From Thalassotalea_E sp964620605 (GTDB taxonomy: Bacteria; Pseudomonadota; Gammaproteobacteria; Enterobacterales; Alteromonadaceae): a stretch of 64,000 nucleotides of DNA. The first letter of the stretch is position 1, and each line of letters starts with the position of its first letter. The notes under the pieces are model-generated. The model made no database searches. It saw nothing but the letters and a program-made list of their open reading frames with translations, and was not told where the DNA came from. Location of the stretch: contig CAZUHQ010000003.1 of the NCBI GenBank assembly GCA_964620605.1, forward strand, positions 21,565 to 85,564. The letters are read 5' to 3'. Positions 43,139 to 52,435 of this stretch are shown here, piece by piece. A program made the position numbers and the translations under genes.

Positions 43139-44242
43139 ATGAAGTTTTCATTAAACAGAGAGTTGTTATTAAAACCATTATTATTAGTGTCTGGTGCGGT
43201 CGAGCGCAAAAGCACACTACCTATTTTAAGCAATATCTTATTTGATGTTAGTGGGCAATCACTAACCTTAACCGCCACAGATTTAGAACTAGAAATGGTG
43301 GCTTATGCCACGATTGAAAACCATGACCAAGATGGCAAGTTAACCATACCAGCAAAGAAGCTGTTGGATATTTGTAAAAGCTTACCTGAAGGTTCAATGA
43401 TCACTTTCTCTTCTGAAGGTGACACTGTCACAATTTCATCCGGACGAAGCCGTTACTCATTATCTATTTTATCTGCTGATGATTTTCCTAATATTGAACA
43501 ATGGAAAGGCGATGTCGAATTTAAGCTTGCCAAGTCCGAACTGTTACGTTTGATCGAGAGTACGCATTTTTCGATGGCAAATCAGGATGTGCGTTATTAC
43601 TTAAACGGTATGTCGATTGAAACTGAAGGCAACGAAATTCGCTCTGTAGCAACCGATGGTCATCGATTGGCTATTTGTAAACTCGCCATCGATAATTTAG
43701 CGCTGCCAAATCGACAAGTGATAGTGCCAAGAAAGGGCATTTTAGAAATTATCCGCTTATTAGATCCGGTTGAAGAAGAAGTTCAGGTATTTCTCGGCTC
43801 TAATCATATTCGTATTATCGATAGTGAGTTTTCCTTTACCAGTAAATTGGTTGATGGTCGTTTTCCTGATTATCGCCGGGTATTACCAAGAAATGGCGAT
43901 AAAGTACTAGCTACTGAGAATAGCCATTTAAGACAGGTGTTATCGCGTGCCTCTATTTTATCGAATGAAAAGTTTAAAGGTGTCAGATTAAATTTTTCTG
44001 CGACTGAGTTAAAGATCACAGCAAATAACCCTGAGCAGGAACAAGCCGAAGAAGTGCTTGAGATCGATTTTCCATTTGAAGATGTTGAAATAGGTTTTAA
44101 CGTCAATTATGTGCTCGATGTACTTAATGCCATTAAAGATACTCGAGTTAAATTTACCTTATCAGATGCCAACAGTAGTGTGGTAATTGAAGGTGAAGAG
44201 TCGGGTGAAGCGATTTATGTTGTGATGCCAATGCGATTGTAA
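43139..44242 (+). CDS. dnaN: DNA polymerase III beta sliding clamp
   Basis: The 367-residue processivity clamp; the dimer encircles DNA. Three repeated clamp folds are seen. Conserved stretches include LPILSNILFD near the N-terminus, RYYLNGMSIE in the middle and the C-terminal YVVMPMRL. It starts 29 bp after dnaA, and its stop overlaps the recF start by one base (TAATG). Confidence 0.98.
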   Translation: MKFSLNRELLLKPLLLVSGAVERKSTLPILSNILFDVSGQSLTLTATDLELEMVAYATIENHDQDGKLTIPAKKLLDICKSLPEGSMITFSSEGDTVTISSGRSRYSLSILSADDFPNIEQWKGDVEFKLAKSELLRLIESTHFSMANQDVRYYLNGMSIETEGNEIRSVATDGHRLAICKLAIDNLALPNRQVIVPRKGILEIIRLLDPVEEEVQVFLGSNHIRIIDSEFSFTSKLVDGRFPDYRRVLPRNGDKVLATENSHLRQVLSRASILSNEKFKGVRLNFSATELKITANNPEQEQAEEVLEIDFPFEDVEIGFNVNYVLDVLNAIKDTRVKFTLSDANSSVVIEGEESGEAIYVVMPMRL

Positions 44243-45327
44243 TGAGCGTTAAACAATTACAAGTATTTAATTTTAGAAACTTAACTACAACCAAGATAGA
44301 TTTTCATAGTAAATTGAATTTTTTTATTGGAGATAATGGCAGCGGTAAAAGTAGTTTATTAGAGAGTCTTTTTTATTTAGGGCACGGTAAGTCATTTCGT
44401 TCGACTAACGTTAGTAGCCTGATAAATACAAGCAATGATAACTTTATTGTTAGTGTAAAAACGGATGCTGACAATCAACTGGGTATTCAGCGTTCGTTAA
44501 CTGGTGAGATTAAGATAAAAATAGATGGCGTTAAACATAATAAGCTATCTGATCTGGTAAAGAATGTTGCCATCCAGGTAGTGACGCCTGAGAGCTTTAA
44601 ATTGTTTTTTGGTGGCCCGAAGGAACGACGTAAGTTTGTTGATTTAGGAATGTTTCACGTGAAACATTCGTTTCCCAGCGACTGGAAAACATTTAGCCGT
44701 ATACTCAAACAACGTAATGCTTGCTTAAAACAACGGGTATCAGGTGAGCAATATGAGTATTGGACTGAGGAATTTTGTCGCCTTTGTGAAATTATTGCAA
44801 ATGAGCGTAGTCGTTATATCCAAACGTTAAAAGACGAGTTGGTTATTTGGCTAAAACTGTTTTTGCCGGCAATCGAAGATAATATTAGTATTCAATACTT
44901 ACAAGGATGGCACAGTAAAAAAGAGCTAAGACAAGTCTTAGCTGATAACAGAAGTAAAGAATATGACAAGGGCTACTCAATGTTCGGTGCCCATAAATTT
45001 GATGTTAAATTTTTACTCAACAATCTGACATTAGATCAAAGGCTGTCCAGGGGACAGCAAAAGTTGTTTTTACTCGCGTTAACTTTTGCTCAAACAAAGC
45101 TAATTGAGCAAGGTAACCGAGTAAAGCCAATTTTATTGATAGACGATATAGGCGCTGAGTTGGACGTACATTCAAGAACTATTATTTCCAATATCAGCGA
45201 GCACTTAGATTGTCAAACAATGATAACGGCGATAGATCGAGTTGCATTGGAACCCATAATTCCAGACAACGATAATTATAAAATGTTTCACGTGAAACAT
45301 GGGCAAGTATCCGCAATGAGTAAATAG
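44242..45327 (+). CDS. recF: DNA replication and repair protein RecF
   Basis: A 361-residue SMC-like ATPase that loads RecA at gaps with RecO and RecR. Walker A is in FIGDNGSGKSSLLESL, the signature is in LSRGQQKLFLLALTFAQ, and Walker B is ILLIDDIGAELD. Two parS palindromes lie within the coding sequence and are both translated as MFHVKH, once about a third of the way in and once near the C-terminus. That is unusual content for RecF and suggests the protein tolerates the DNA site. Confidence 0.97.
   Translation: MSVKQLQVFNFRNLTTTKIDFHSKLNFFIGDNGSGKSSLLESLFYLGHGKSFRSTNVSSLINTSNDNFIVSVKTDADNQLGIQRSLTGEIKIKIDGVKHNKLSDLVKNVAIQVVTPESFKLFFGGPKERRKFVDLGMFHVKHSFPSDWKTFSRILKQRNACLKQRVSGEQYEYWTEEFCRLCEIIANERSRYIQTLKDELVIWLKLFLPAIEDNISIQYLQGWHSKKELRQVLADNRSKEYDKGYSMFGAHKFDVKFLLNNLTLDQRLSRGQQKLFLLALTFAQTKLIEQGNRVKPILLIDDIGAELDVHSRTIISNISEHLDCQTMITAIDRVALEPIIPDNDNYKMFHVKHGQVSAMSK
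44651..44666. promoter_or_regulatory. parS: parS site 1 (ParB binding) inside recF
   Basis: TGTTTCACGTGAAACA, a perfect 16-bp palindrome matching the chromosomal parS consensus. With flanking A and T it is palindromic over 18 bp. It lies about 8 kb from oriC, in keeping with origin-proximal ParB loading. Confidence 0.93.
45284..45299. promoter_or_regulatory. parS: parS site 2 (ParB binding) inside recF
   Basis: An identical TGTTTCACGTGAAACA near the 3' end of recF, 633 bp from the first site and again palindromic over 18 bp. Confidence 0.93.
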
Positions 45328-45337
45328 GCTAAAAGCT

Positions 45338-47773
45338 ATGACTGTAGAAAATGAATATGGCTCTGACAGTATTAAAGTACTAAAAGGGCTCGACGCTGTT
45401 CGTAAAAGACCTGGCATGTATATTGGTGACACTGATGATGGCACCGGTTTACATCATATGGTGTTTGAGGTGTTGGATAATTCCATTGATGAAGCTTTGG
45501 CTGGTCACTGTAATGATATCATTGTAAAAATTCACTTAGATGGTTCAGTTTCCGTTAAAGATGATGGTCGTGGTATTCCGACAGATATTCACCCGGAAGA
45601 AGGGGTGTCTGCTGCTGAAGTTATTATGACAGTACTGCATGCCGGTGGTAAATTCGGTGGTGAAGATTCTGGATATAAGGTGTCTGGTGGTCTACATGGT
45701 GTGGGAATATCGGTAGTAAATGCTTTAAGTGATAAGTTGAAATTGACTATTCGCCGTGCTGGTAAGCTTCATGAGCAAGAATACCATTTAGGTGAGCCGC
45801 AAGAACCGTTAGCCGTAGTGGGTGAAAGTGATAATACCGGAACTGAAGTAAGATTTTGGCCAAGTGCCAGTATCTTTTCAGATATTGAATTCCATTATGA
45901 TATTTTAGTAAAACGTATTCGTGAATTATCTTTCCTTAACTCGGGTGTTTCGATCAAGCTAATCGATGAGCGCGAAGAAGGTAAAGAGGAGCACTTCTTC
46001 TATGAAGGTGGTATTCAAGCCTTTGTTGACTATCTAAATACCAATAAAACCCCAGTTAATGAAGAAATTTTCTATTTTGATTTAGCCAGAGAAGACGGCA
46101 TAGTGGTGGAAGTTGCTATGCAATGGAATGACGGCTTCCAGGAAAATATTTTCTGTTTTACCAATAATATTCCTCAGCGTGACGGTGGTACACATCTAAG
46201 TGGTTTCCGTACTGCACTAACTCGTACACTAAACAGCTACATGGTGAAAGAGGGCTTAAATAAATCGAAGAAAGGGGAAACTAACGCCTCTGGTGACGAT
46301 GCCCGTGAAGGTTTAACCGCTGTTATTTCGGTGAAAGTACCTGATCCAAAGTTCTCATCACAGACTAAAGATAAGCTAGTGTCGTCTGAAGTGAAAACGG
46401 CGGTTGAGCAGGCTATGGGTGAGAAGCTCGGAGATTATTTATTGGAAAACCCAGGTACCGCTAAAACCATTATTATGAAGATCATTGATGCCGCTCGTGC
46501 GCGTGAAGCAGCACGAAAAGCTCGCGAGATGACTCGACGCAAAGGTGCGCTAGACATTGCAGGTTTACCGGGTAAATTGGCCGATTGTCAGGAAAAAGAT
46601 CCGGCACTTTCTGAACTATACATAGTGGAGGGTGACTCTGCGGGTGGTTCAGCTAAACAAGGGCGCAACCGTAAAAACCAGGCAATTTTACCACTAAAAG
46701 GTAAGATTCTTAACGTTGAAAAAGCGCGTTTTGATAAGATGATTTCTTCAGCGGAAGTTGGCACTTTAATTACGGCATTAGGCTGTGGTATCGGCCGTGA
46801 TGAATATGATCCTGATAAGCTACGCTATCATAGCATTATTATCATGACGGATGCGGATGTCGATGGTTCGCATATTCGTACCTTACTATTAACTTTCTTC
46901 TACCGTCAAATGCCGGAAATTATGGAAAGAGGCTATGTCTATATTGCTCAACCACCACTGTATAAAGTGAAAAAAGGCAAGCAAGAGCGTTATATTAAAG
47001 ATGATGATGCATTAACTGAATACTTAACAACACTCGCATTAGATAATGCGTCTCTTCATGTTAATGAATCTGCACCTGCTATCTCTGGTGTTGCATTAGA
47101 AAATCTGGTTAATGAATATCGTCAAACCATGGCGATAATTAAACGTGTTTCGCGCCAAATACCAAGCGATATTTTAGAGAAAATGGTTTATGGCCATGTT
47201 ATTTCGCCAGAAGATTTTAAAGATCAACAGAAAGTTCAAGCCTGGACTTCTGAACTGGTAGAACAACTTGAAAACCAGGATGGTAATGGCTCTATCTATA
47301 GCGCTGAAGTTAAGCATGATCAGGAGCGCAACATCTACTACGCGAGCTTTAATGTTCGTCAACACGGCATAGATAAAGTGTATAACTGTAGTTATGACTT
47401 TATTCAGTCTACCGAATTCGCAGCCATCAATAGCTTAAACAAAGCGATTAACGGTTTGATGGAAGAAGGTGCGTATGTTAAGCGCGGTGAAAAAGTTAAA
47501 TTGGTTAGCTCGTTTGAACAAGCGCTTAATTGGCTAATGGCAGAATCAAAACGCGGCCAATATATCCAACGCTATAAAGGATTAGGTGAAATGAATCCGG
47601 ATCAGTTATGGGAAACCACCATGGATCCAGAAACACGCCGTATGCTACAAGTGACCATTGAAGATGCGATAGCCGCTGATCAGCTGTTTAATACCCTAAT
47701 GGGGGATCACGTTGAACCGCGCCGTAACTTTATTGAAGAGAACGCATTGAAAGTTGCGAACTTGGATATATAA
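45338..47773 (+). CDS. gyrB: DNA gyrase subunit B
   Basis: The 811-residue ATPase subunit of gyrase, which introduces negative supercoils with GyrA. The GHKL ATP site includes VLDNSIDEALAG, DDGRGIPTDIH and GGLHGVGISVVNALS. TOPRIM elements are EGDSAGGSAKQGRNRK and DADVDGSHIRTLLLTFF. The insert between TOPRIM and tail is of gammaproteobacterial type, and the protein ends RRNFIEENALKVANLDI. It lies 10 bp after recF. Confidence 0.98.
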   Translation: MTVENEYGSDSIKVLKGLDAVRKRPGMYIGDTDDGTGLHHMVFEVLDNSIDEALAGHCNDIIVKIHLDGSVSVKDDGRGIPTDIHPEEGVSAAEVIMTVLHAGGKFGGEDSGYKVSGGLHGVGISVVNALSDKLKLTIRRAGKLHEQEYHLGEPQEPLAVVGESDNTGTEVRFWPSASIFSDIEFHYDILVKRIRELSFLNSGVSIKLIDEREEGKEEHFFYEGGIQAFVDYLNTNKTPVNEEIFYFDLAREDGIVVEVAMQWNDGFQENIFCFTNNIPQRDGGTHLSGFRTALTRTLNSYMVKEGLNKSKKGETNASGDDAREGLTAVISVKVPDPKFSSQTKDKLVSSEVKTAVEQAMGEKLGDYLLENPGTAKTIIMKIIDAARAREAARKAREMTRRKGALDIAGLPGKLADCQEKDPALSELYIVEGDSAGGSAKQGRNRKNQAILPLKGKILNVEKARFDKMISSAEVGTLITALGCGIGRDEYDPDKLRYHSIIIMTDADVDGSHIRTLLLTFFYRQMPEIMERGYVYIAQPPLYKVKKGKQERYIKDDDALTEYLTTLALDNASLHVNESAPAISGVALENLVNEYRQTMAIIKRVSRQIPSDILEKMVYGHVISPEDFKDQQKVQAWTSELVEQLENQDGNGSIYSAEVKHDQERNIYYASFNVRQHGIDKVYNCSYDFIQSTEFAAINSLNKAINGLMEEGAYVKRGEKVKLVSSFEQALNWLMAESKRGQYIQRYKGLGEMNPDQLWETTMDPETRRMLQVTIEDAIAADQLFNTLMGDHVEPRRNFIEENALKVANLDI

Positions 47774-47791
47774 GCTTAGCGTTTTAAATTG

Positions 47792-47822
47792 AAAGGCCAC
47801 TTTTTATAGTGGTCTTTTTTTG
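47792..47822 (+). terminator. Terminator of the dnaA-gyrB cluster
   Basis: AAAGGCCACT and AGTGGTCTTT pair (with one G-U) across a short loop, followed by TTTTTTT. It is located 20 bp after gyrB. The remaining gap to glyQ has a TATACT (47962-47967) without a clear -35. Confidence 0.85.
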
Positions 47823-48008
47823 TTTAATGCTATGGCTGAAATAAAAAAATATCGGGATAACTATAAATAGATAAAATATCCCGGACATCATTATTAGTTT
47901 AAAATTGAGTAAAAACTCAATAATTTAGTACTGGCAACTAGTCGAATAAACAGACAAACGTTATACTAGCGCCAGCACTAACTAACTCTGTATTAGAATC
48001 GGATAAAC

Positions 48009-48923
48009 ATGAGTACGTTTAACATAAAAACATTCCAGGGCCTGATCTTACAATTGCAAGATTTTTGGTCTCGACAAGGCTGTGTGATAGTTCAGCCGCT
48101 TGATCTCGAAGTAGGGGCTGGTACCTTTCACCCTATGACATTTTTGCGCTCTATTGGCCCTGAGCCAATTAGTAGCGCTTATGTTCAACCGTGTCGCCGT
48201 CCAACCGATGGGCGTTATGGTGAAAATCCTAATCGTCTTCAGCACTATTACCAGTTTCAGGTAATGCTAAAACCTTCGCCGAAAAATATTCAGGAGCTTT
48301 ACCTGAATTCGTTAAAAGAATTAGGTATTGACCCATTAGTTCACGATATTCGCTTTGTTGAGGATAACTGGGAATCACCGACGCTTGGTGCTTGGGGGTT
48401 AGGTTGGGAAATTTGGTTAAACGGCATGGAAATCACTCAGTTTACCTATTTTCAGCAAGTGGGTGGCTTAGAGTGTTCCCCGGTAACTGGTGAAATCACT
48501 TATGGTCTTGAACGTTTGGCAATGTACATTCAGAACGTCGACAGCATCTATGATTTGGTATGGACAGATGGCCCTATGGGTAAAGTACTGTACGGTGATG
48601 TTTTTCATCAAAACGAAGTAGAACAATCCACCTATAACTTTGAACATGCTGATGTTGATGCGTTATTTAAAACGTTTGATCAATGTGAAAAAGACAGTGA
48701 AAAGTTAATTGAAGCTGGTTTGGCCTTACCTGCTTATGAACAGGTGATGAAGGCTTCTCATGCCTTTAACTTGCTTGATGCGCGTCACGCAATTTCTGTT
48801 ACGGAAAGACAGCGTTATATTTTAAGGGTAAGAACTTTATCGAAAGCCTGTGCCGAAGCATATTATGCGACCCGAGAACAATTAGGCTTCCCTATGTGCC
48901 AATCAGAACAGGCGGGGGAGTAA
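48009..48923 (+). CDS. glyQ: Glycyl-tRNA synthetase alpha subunit
   Basis: The 304-residue catalytic subunit of the bacterial alpha2beta2 GlyRS, which charges tRNA-Gly. Class II features are seen in LQDFWSRQGCVIVQPLDLEVGAG, VQPCRRPTDGRYGENPNRLQHYYQFQV and the closing ITYGLERLAMYIQ. It is followed after 4 bp by glyS. Confidence 0.98.
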   Translation: MSTFNIKTFQGLILQLQDFWSRQGCVIVQPLDLEVGAGTFHPMTFLRSIGPEPISSAYVQPCRRPTDGRYGENPNRLQHYYQFQVMLKPSPKNIQELYLNSLKELGIDPLVHDIRFVEDNWESPTLGAWGLGWEIWLNGMEITQFTYFQQVGGLECSPVTGEITYGLERLAMYIQNVDSIYDLVWTDGPMGKVLYGDVFHQNEVEQSTYNFEHADVDALFKTFDQCEKDSEKLIEAGLALPAYEQVMKASHAFNLLDARHAISVTERQRYILRVRTLSKACAEAYYATREQLGFPMCQSEQAGE

Positions 48924-48927
48924 TATT

Positions 48928-50997
48928 ATGACAACAGATACTTTATTAATTGAATTAGGTAGTGAAGAGTTACCGCCAAAATCATTAAAAAAACTGGCAA
49001 CGGTTTTCTATGAACAAATGATTAGTCAGCTGGAAAAAGCTGAGCTGGATTTTGATAGTGCGAACTGGTTTGCAACGCCACGTCGTTTAGCTGTTAAAGT
49101 TAATGGTCTTGTTGCCAAACAACAAGATAAAGAAATTGAAAAACGTGGTCCGGCTGTTAACGTGGCATTTGATCAGGATGGGAATCCAAGCAAAGCAGCA
49201 CAAGGCTGGGCAAGATCTAATGGCATCACAGTTGAGCAGGCCCAGCGCTTAACAACGGATAAAGGCGAGTGGTTATTGCATAAGGCGTTGCAGCAAGGGC
49301 AAACGGTTGAAGCCTTAATCCCTGAAATGGTTAATTTTGCATTAAGTAAATTACCTATTCCAAAGCCAATGCGTTGGGGCAGTGAACGTACGCAATTTAT
49401 TCGTCCTGTGCATACCTTAACCTTAATGTATGGCGACTCTATAATTGCCGGTGAAGCGCTAGGCGTGAGTTCAAATAATCTCATTCAAGGCCACAGGTTT
49501 CATCATCACGGTTTAGTAAGCCTAAGCCATGCAGATAATTATCAACAAACATTGAAAGATGCCTATGTAGAGGTCGATTATCAAACACGCCAGCAACTAA
49601 TCGTTGAGCAAATTAAAAATGCTGAGCAAGAACTAGGTGGTGTTGCCTTAGTTGATCAGGAATTGTTAGACGAAGTAACTTCACTGGTTGAATGGCCGGT
49701 GGCATTAGTGGGGAGTTTTGATCAGGAATTTCTTCAGGTGCCTGCTGAACCGTTGATTTATTCGATGAAAGATCATCAAAAATATTTTCCGGTGAAAGAT
49801 CAGCAAGGTAACTTATTAAACAAATTTATCTTTATCAGTAATATCGAAAGTAGAGAACCTGAAAAAGTGATTTTTGGTAACGAGAAGGTTATCCGTCCGC
49901 GTTTAGCCGATGCCGAGTTCTTCTTTAAGACTGACAAAAAGCAATCGTTAGAATCACGTTTAGCCAGTTTAGAAAGCGTATTATTCCAAAAACAACTCGG
50001 TACGTTGAAAGCAAAATCTGAACGTATCGCCATGCTAAGTGAGCATATTGCTAAAACGATTAATGAAGATGTCTTGTTAGCGTATCGTGCCGGTCTATTA
50101 AGTAAAACTGATTTAATGAGTGAAATGGTGCTGGAATTCCCACAAGTGCAAGGCACTATGGGTAAATATTACGCACAACATGACGGTGAAGATCCTGCCG
50201 TTGCTCAAGCGTTGGAAGATCAATATCGTCCGCGCTTTGCTGGTGATAGCTTGCCGGAAGCAAATATTGGCTGTGCGGTAGCCATTGCCGATAAAATTGA
50301 TACCTTAGTGGGAATTTTTGGTATTAACCAGCCGCCAAAAGGAGATAAAGATCCATTTGCTCTGCGTCGTGCGGCGATTGGTTTGATCCGTATTATTATC
50401 GAAAAACAGCTGGATTTAGACATCGCAAATTTGGTGGCTGAAAGCGTTGCTTTATATGGTGATAAGTTAACCAATCAGGATACCGAACAGCAAGTATTAG
50501 ATTTTGTTTTAGGGCGTTTCAGAGCACATTATCAGGAACAGCAAGTTGCAGTTGATGTTATTCAGGCGGTATTAGCGAATGCCCCAACGGCGCCGTTAGA
50601 CTTTGACAAGCGCATCTCGGCAGTTCAGCATTTTAAAACCATGGCTGAAGCTGAAACCTTAGCAGCAGCTAATAAGCGGGTTGGTAATATTCTGGCCAAG
50701 TTTGATGGTGAATTGTTTGCTGAATTTAATAACGCGCATGCCAGTGAATCAGCAGAAGTTGCATTAGCTGAAACTTTTGCTGAAATCCGAGAAAAAATTG
50801 CCCCTATGCAAGCGGAAAAAGACTATCAGGCGGTATTAACTGAGCTGTCGAAAATCAAACAACCGATCGATAGCTTTTTTGACAGCGTTATGGTGATGGC
50901 AGACGATGAGCAGGTGAAAATCAATCGTTTAACTTTACTTAATGAGATTAGAAATAGTTTCTTAGGGGTTGCCGATATTTCATTGTTGCAGAATTAA
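48928..50997 (+). CDS. glyS: Glycyl-tRNA synthetase beta subunit
   Basis: A 689-residue subunit (E. coli 689) that recognises the tRNA. The start LLIELGSEELPPKSL is the family signature; an HD-like region is at about 330-500, and an anticodon-binding-type helical end (PIDSFFDSVMVMADDEQVKINRLTLLNEI) closes it. It is translationally coupled to glyQ and ends before a strong terminator. Confidence 0.98.
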   Translation: MTTDTLLIELGSEELPPKSLKKLATVFYEQMISQLEKAELDFDSANWFATPRRLAVKVNGLVAKQQDKEIEKRGPAVNVAFDQDGNPSKAAQGWARSNGITVEQAQRLTTDKGEWLLHKALQQGQTVEALIPEMVNFALSKLPIPKPMRWGSERTQFIRPVHTLTLMYGDSIIAGEALGVSSNNLIQGHRFHHHGLVSLSHADNYQQTLKDAYVEVDYQTRQQLIVEQIKNAEQELGGVALVDQELLDEVTSLVEWPVALVGSFDQEFLQVPAEPLIYSMKDHQKYFPVKDQQGNLLNKFIFISNIESREPEKVIFGNEKVIRPRLADAEFFFKTDKKQSLESRLASLESVLFQKQLGTLKAKSERIAMLSEHIAKTINEDVLLAYRAGLLSKTDLMSEMVLEFPQVQGTMGKYYAQHDGEDPAVAQALEDQYRPRFAGDSLPEANIGCAVAIADKIDTLVGIFGINQPPKGDKDPFALRRAAIGLIRIIIEKQLDLDIANLVAESVALYGDKLTNQDTEQQVLDFVLGRFRAHYQEQQVAVDVIQAVLANAPTAPLDFDKRISAVQHFKTMAEAETLAAANKRVGNILAKFDGELFAEFNNAHASESAEVALAETFAEIREKIAPMQAEKDYQAVLTELSKIKQPIDSFFDSVMVMADDEQVKINRLTLLNEIRNSFLGVADISLLQN

Positions 50998-51085
50998 TTG
51001 TCGAGGCAGGGTATTAGGTCAATGAAATGGCTGCGTATTGCTCGTCGTGAGCATAGCAGCTCTTTTACATCCATGTAACCGCTGC

Positions 51086-51108
51086 ATACCGTTCATCCTG
51101 AACATAAA
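51086..51108. repeat. Dispersed intergenic repeat, copy 2
   Basis: 23 bases from ATACCGTTCATCC to GAACATAAA, differing from the copy at 21887-21909 at one position. It again lies directly beside a terminator hairpin, with CATCCATGTAACC upstream, like the repeat at 38834. Confidence 0.7.
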
Positions 51109-51125
51109 GGAGCTTTGGCTCCTTT
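51106..51125. terminator. Bidirectional terminator between glyS and tusA
   Basis: AAAGGAGC/GCTCCTTT with a four-base loop and a T-run on the plus strand. It serves glyS and, more weakly, tusA on the minus strand. Confidence 0.85.
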
Positions 51126-51126
51126 T

Positions 51127-51369
51127 TTAGTTTTTTCTGATCAGATATTGATAGGGCGTGTGCTGACACTGCTGTGCCACTAATTCATGCTCCATAAAGC
51201 GGCAAAAGCTGGGAATGTCTCTGGTGGTTGACGGATCGTCTGCTGTCACTAACAGGGTTTCGCCAATGGCGATATTGCGGATATTTTTGCGTACCATCAT
51301 TACAGGCTCAGGACAACGTAACCCTATCGCATCTAATTGATGATCGGCACTTTCAAACTGCTCTTTCAT
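51127..51369 (-). CDS. tusA: Sulfurtransferase TusA
   Basis: An 80-residue sulfur carrier for tRNA 2-thiouridine and other sulfur routes. The persulfide Cys19 is in LDAIGLRCPEPVMMVRK, the CPxP signature. Conserved TADDPSTTRDIPSFCRFMEHEL follows. It lies 13 bp after the barrel-SPOR gene and is probably cotranscribed with it. Confidence 0.95.
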   Translation of the reverse strand: MKEQFESADHQLDAIGLRCPEPVMMVRKNIRNIAIGETLLVTADDPSTTRDIPSFCRFMEHELVAQQCQHTPYQYLIRKN

Positions 51370-51382
51370 GGCTAACTAATCA

Positions 51383-52279
51383 TTATTTCTTGAACTGGGT
51401 AACATACCCGGATAACGCATAGCGGAATTTTATCATACTCGTATAATCTTCTGCCCGTTGTTTTGTCACAAAGCTGTCACTGACTATACGATAGTAGTTG
51501 TTGTCATTAATAATTGAGAGGGTTAATTCAGGTGCTAGTTGTTGTAGTTGTGCTAGCAAGCGTTCGGCATTAATTAATTGTACAAAGGCACCGAATTGCA
51601 CATACCAGAAGTTTGTCCCTTGAAATTGCTGGCGGGCAGCCGGTTTATTGTCAGCAAGCTGGCTTTTAGGTTTTACTTCTGTTGTTCTTATTTCAGATTG
51701 TTGGGGCACTTTAGTTTGTCTGGTTTTTACGGCATTTGAGTTATTGCCTTGAAATATCGGAGTAGCCGTTTTTGCAGCGCCGAATTGCACACCAACATTG
51801 AGATAAATACTGTGGTTAGTGTCAAGCGCACCATCGTTAAATTGAGTGAGTTGTCCAAATTCTAAGGAAATCCGGTTAGATAACTGATAATTTAGTGCTA
51901 GCAACAAATAAGGCGCTAGATTTGAATTAGAGATCAGCTGATCATTGGATGAAGAAAAACTTATTGCCAAGCCTGTGCCTGCTTTTATCGCCAATTCCTG
52001 GTTATAGCTTTTGATAAAGTTAGCACCGATGGAGAACTGCTGATATTCGCCGAAAATATTTCTGCTATGCTGGTTGACTTCAATGTCGTTGCTTGACATT
52101 AATCGGGTATCCACTTCAAACGATTCGCTAAATTGCCATTGATAAGCGACTTGAAAACCCGGCGCTTGAGCTTGCTCTAGGTGATAGTTCACGCCAAGGC
52201 TGAATTTGTGGTTGTTATTTGCTAATGCATCACTAATGCCGCAAGTTATCATTAGTGCAGGAATAAGCAGTTTGTTCAT
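51383..52279 (-). CDS. Barrel-like envelope protein with C-terminal SPOR domain
   Basis: A 298-residue exported protein: the signal peptide is cleaved near ALA-20. Residues about 25-170 look like a small outer-membrane barrel (alternating beta sequence such as FSLGVNYHLEQ, APYLLLALNYQLSNRISLEFGQL, SIYLNVGVQFG). A Gln/Lys/Ser-rich linker (about 175-220) leads to a SPOR domain (FWYVQFGAFVQLINAERLLAQL through YYRIVSDSFVTKQRAEDY). SPOR domains bind septal peptidoglycan lacking stem peptides. A barrel in front of SPOR is not a common arrangement, and the combined function is unknown. The neighbour tusA offers no clue. Confidence 0.75.
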   Translation of the reverse strand: MNKLLIPALMITCGISDALANNNHKFSLGVNYHLEQAQAPGFQVAYQWQFSESFEVDTRLMSSNDIEVNQHSRNIFGEYQQFSIGANFIKSYNQELAIKAGTGLAISFSSSNDQLISNSNLAPYLLLALNYQLSNRISLEFGQLTQFNDGALDTNHSIYLNVGVQFGAAKTATPIFQGNNSNAVKTRQTKVPQQSEIRTTEVKPKSQLADNKPAARQQFQGTNFWYVQFGAFVQLINAERLLAQLQQLAPELTLSIINDNNYYRIVSDSFVTKQRAEDYTSMIKFRYALSGYVTQFKK

Positions 52280-52435
52280 CTAAATTATTCTTGGTTTTTT
52301 CCCATTTTAGCAGCTTGTTAATCTTTGCCACAAGTAGATAAAAATATGGCGAAAAAATGAATTTTACTATTTGGGCTTGCTTTGTTTTCGCTCGCTTAAT
52401 ACCCTTAACAACAGATGTTAAATAAAGGCTGTGTT

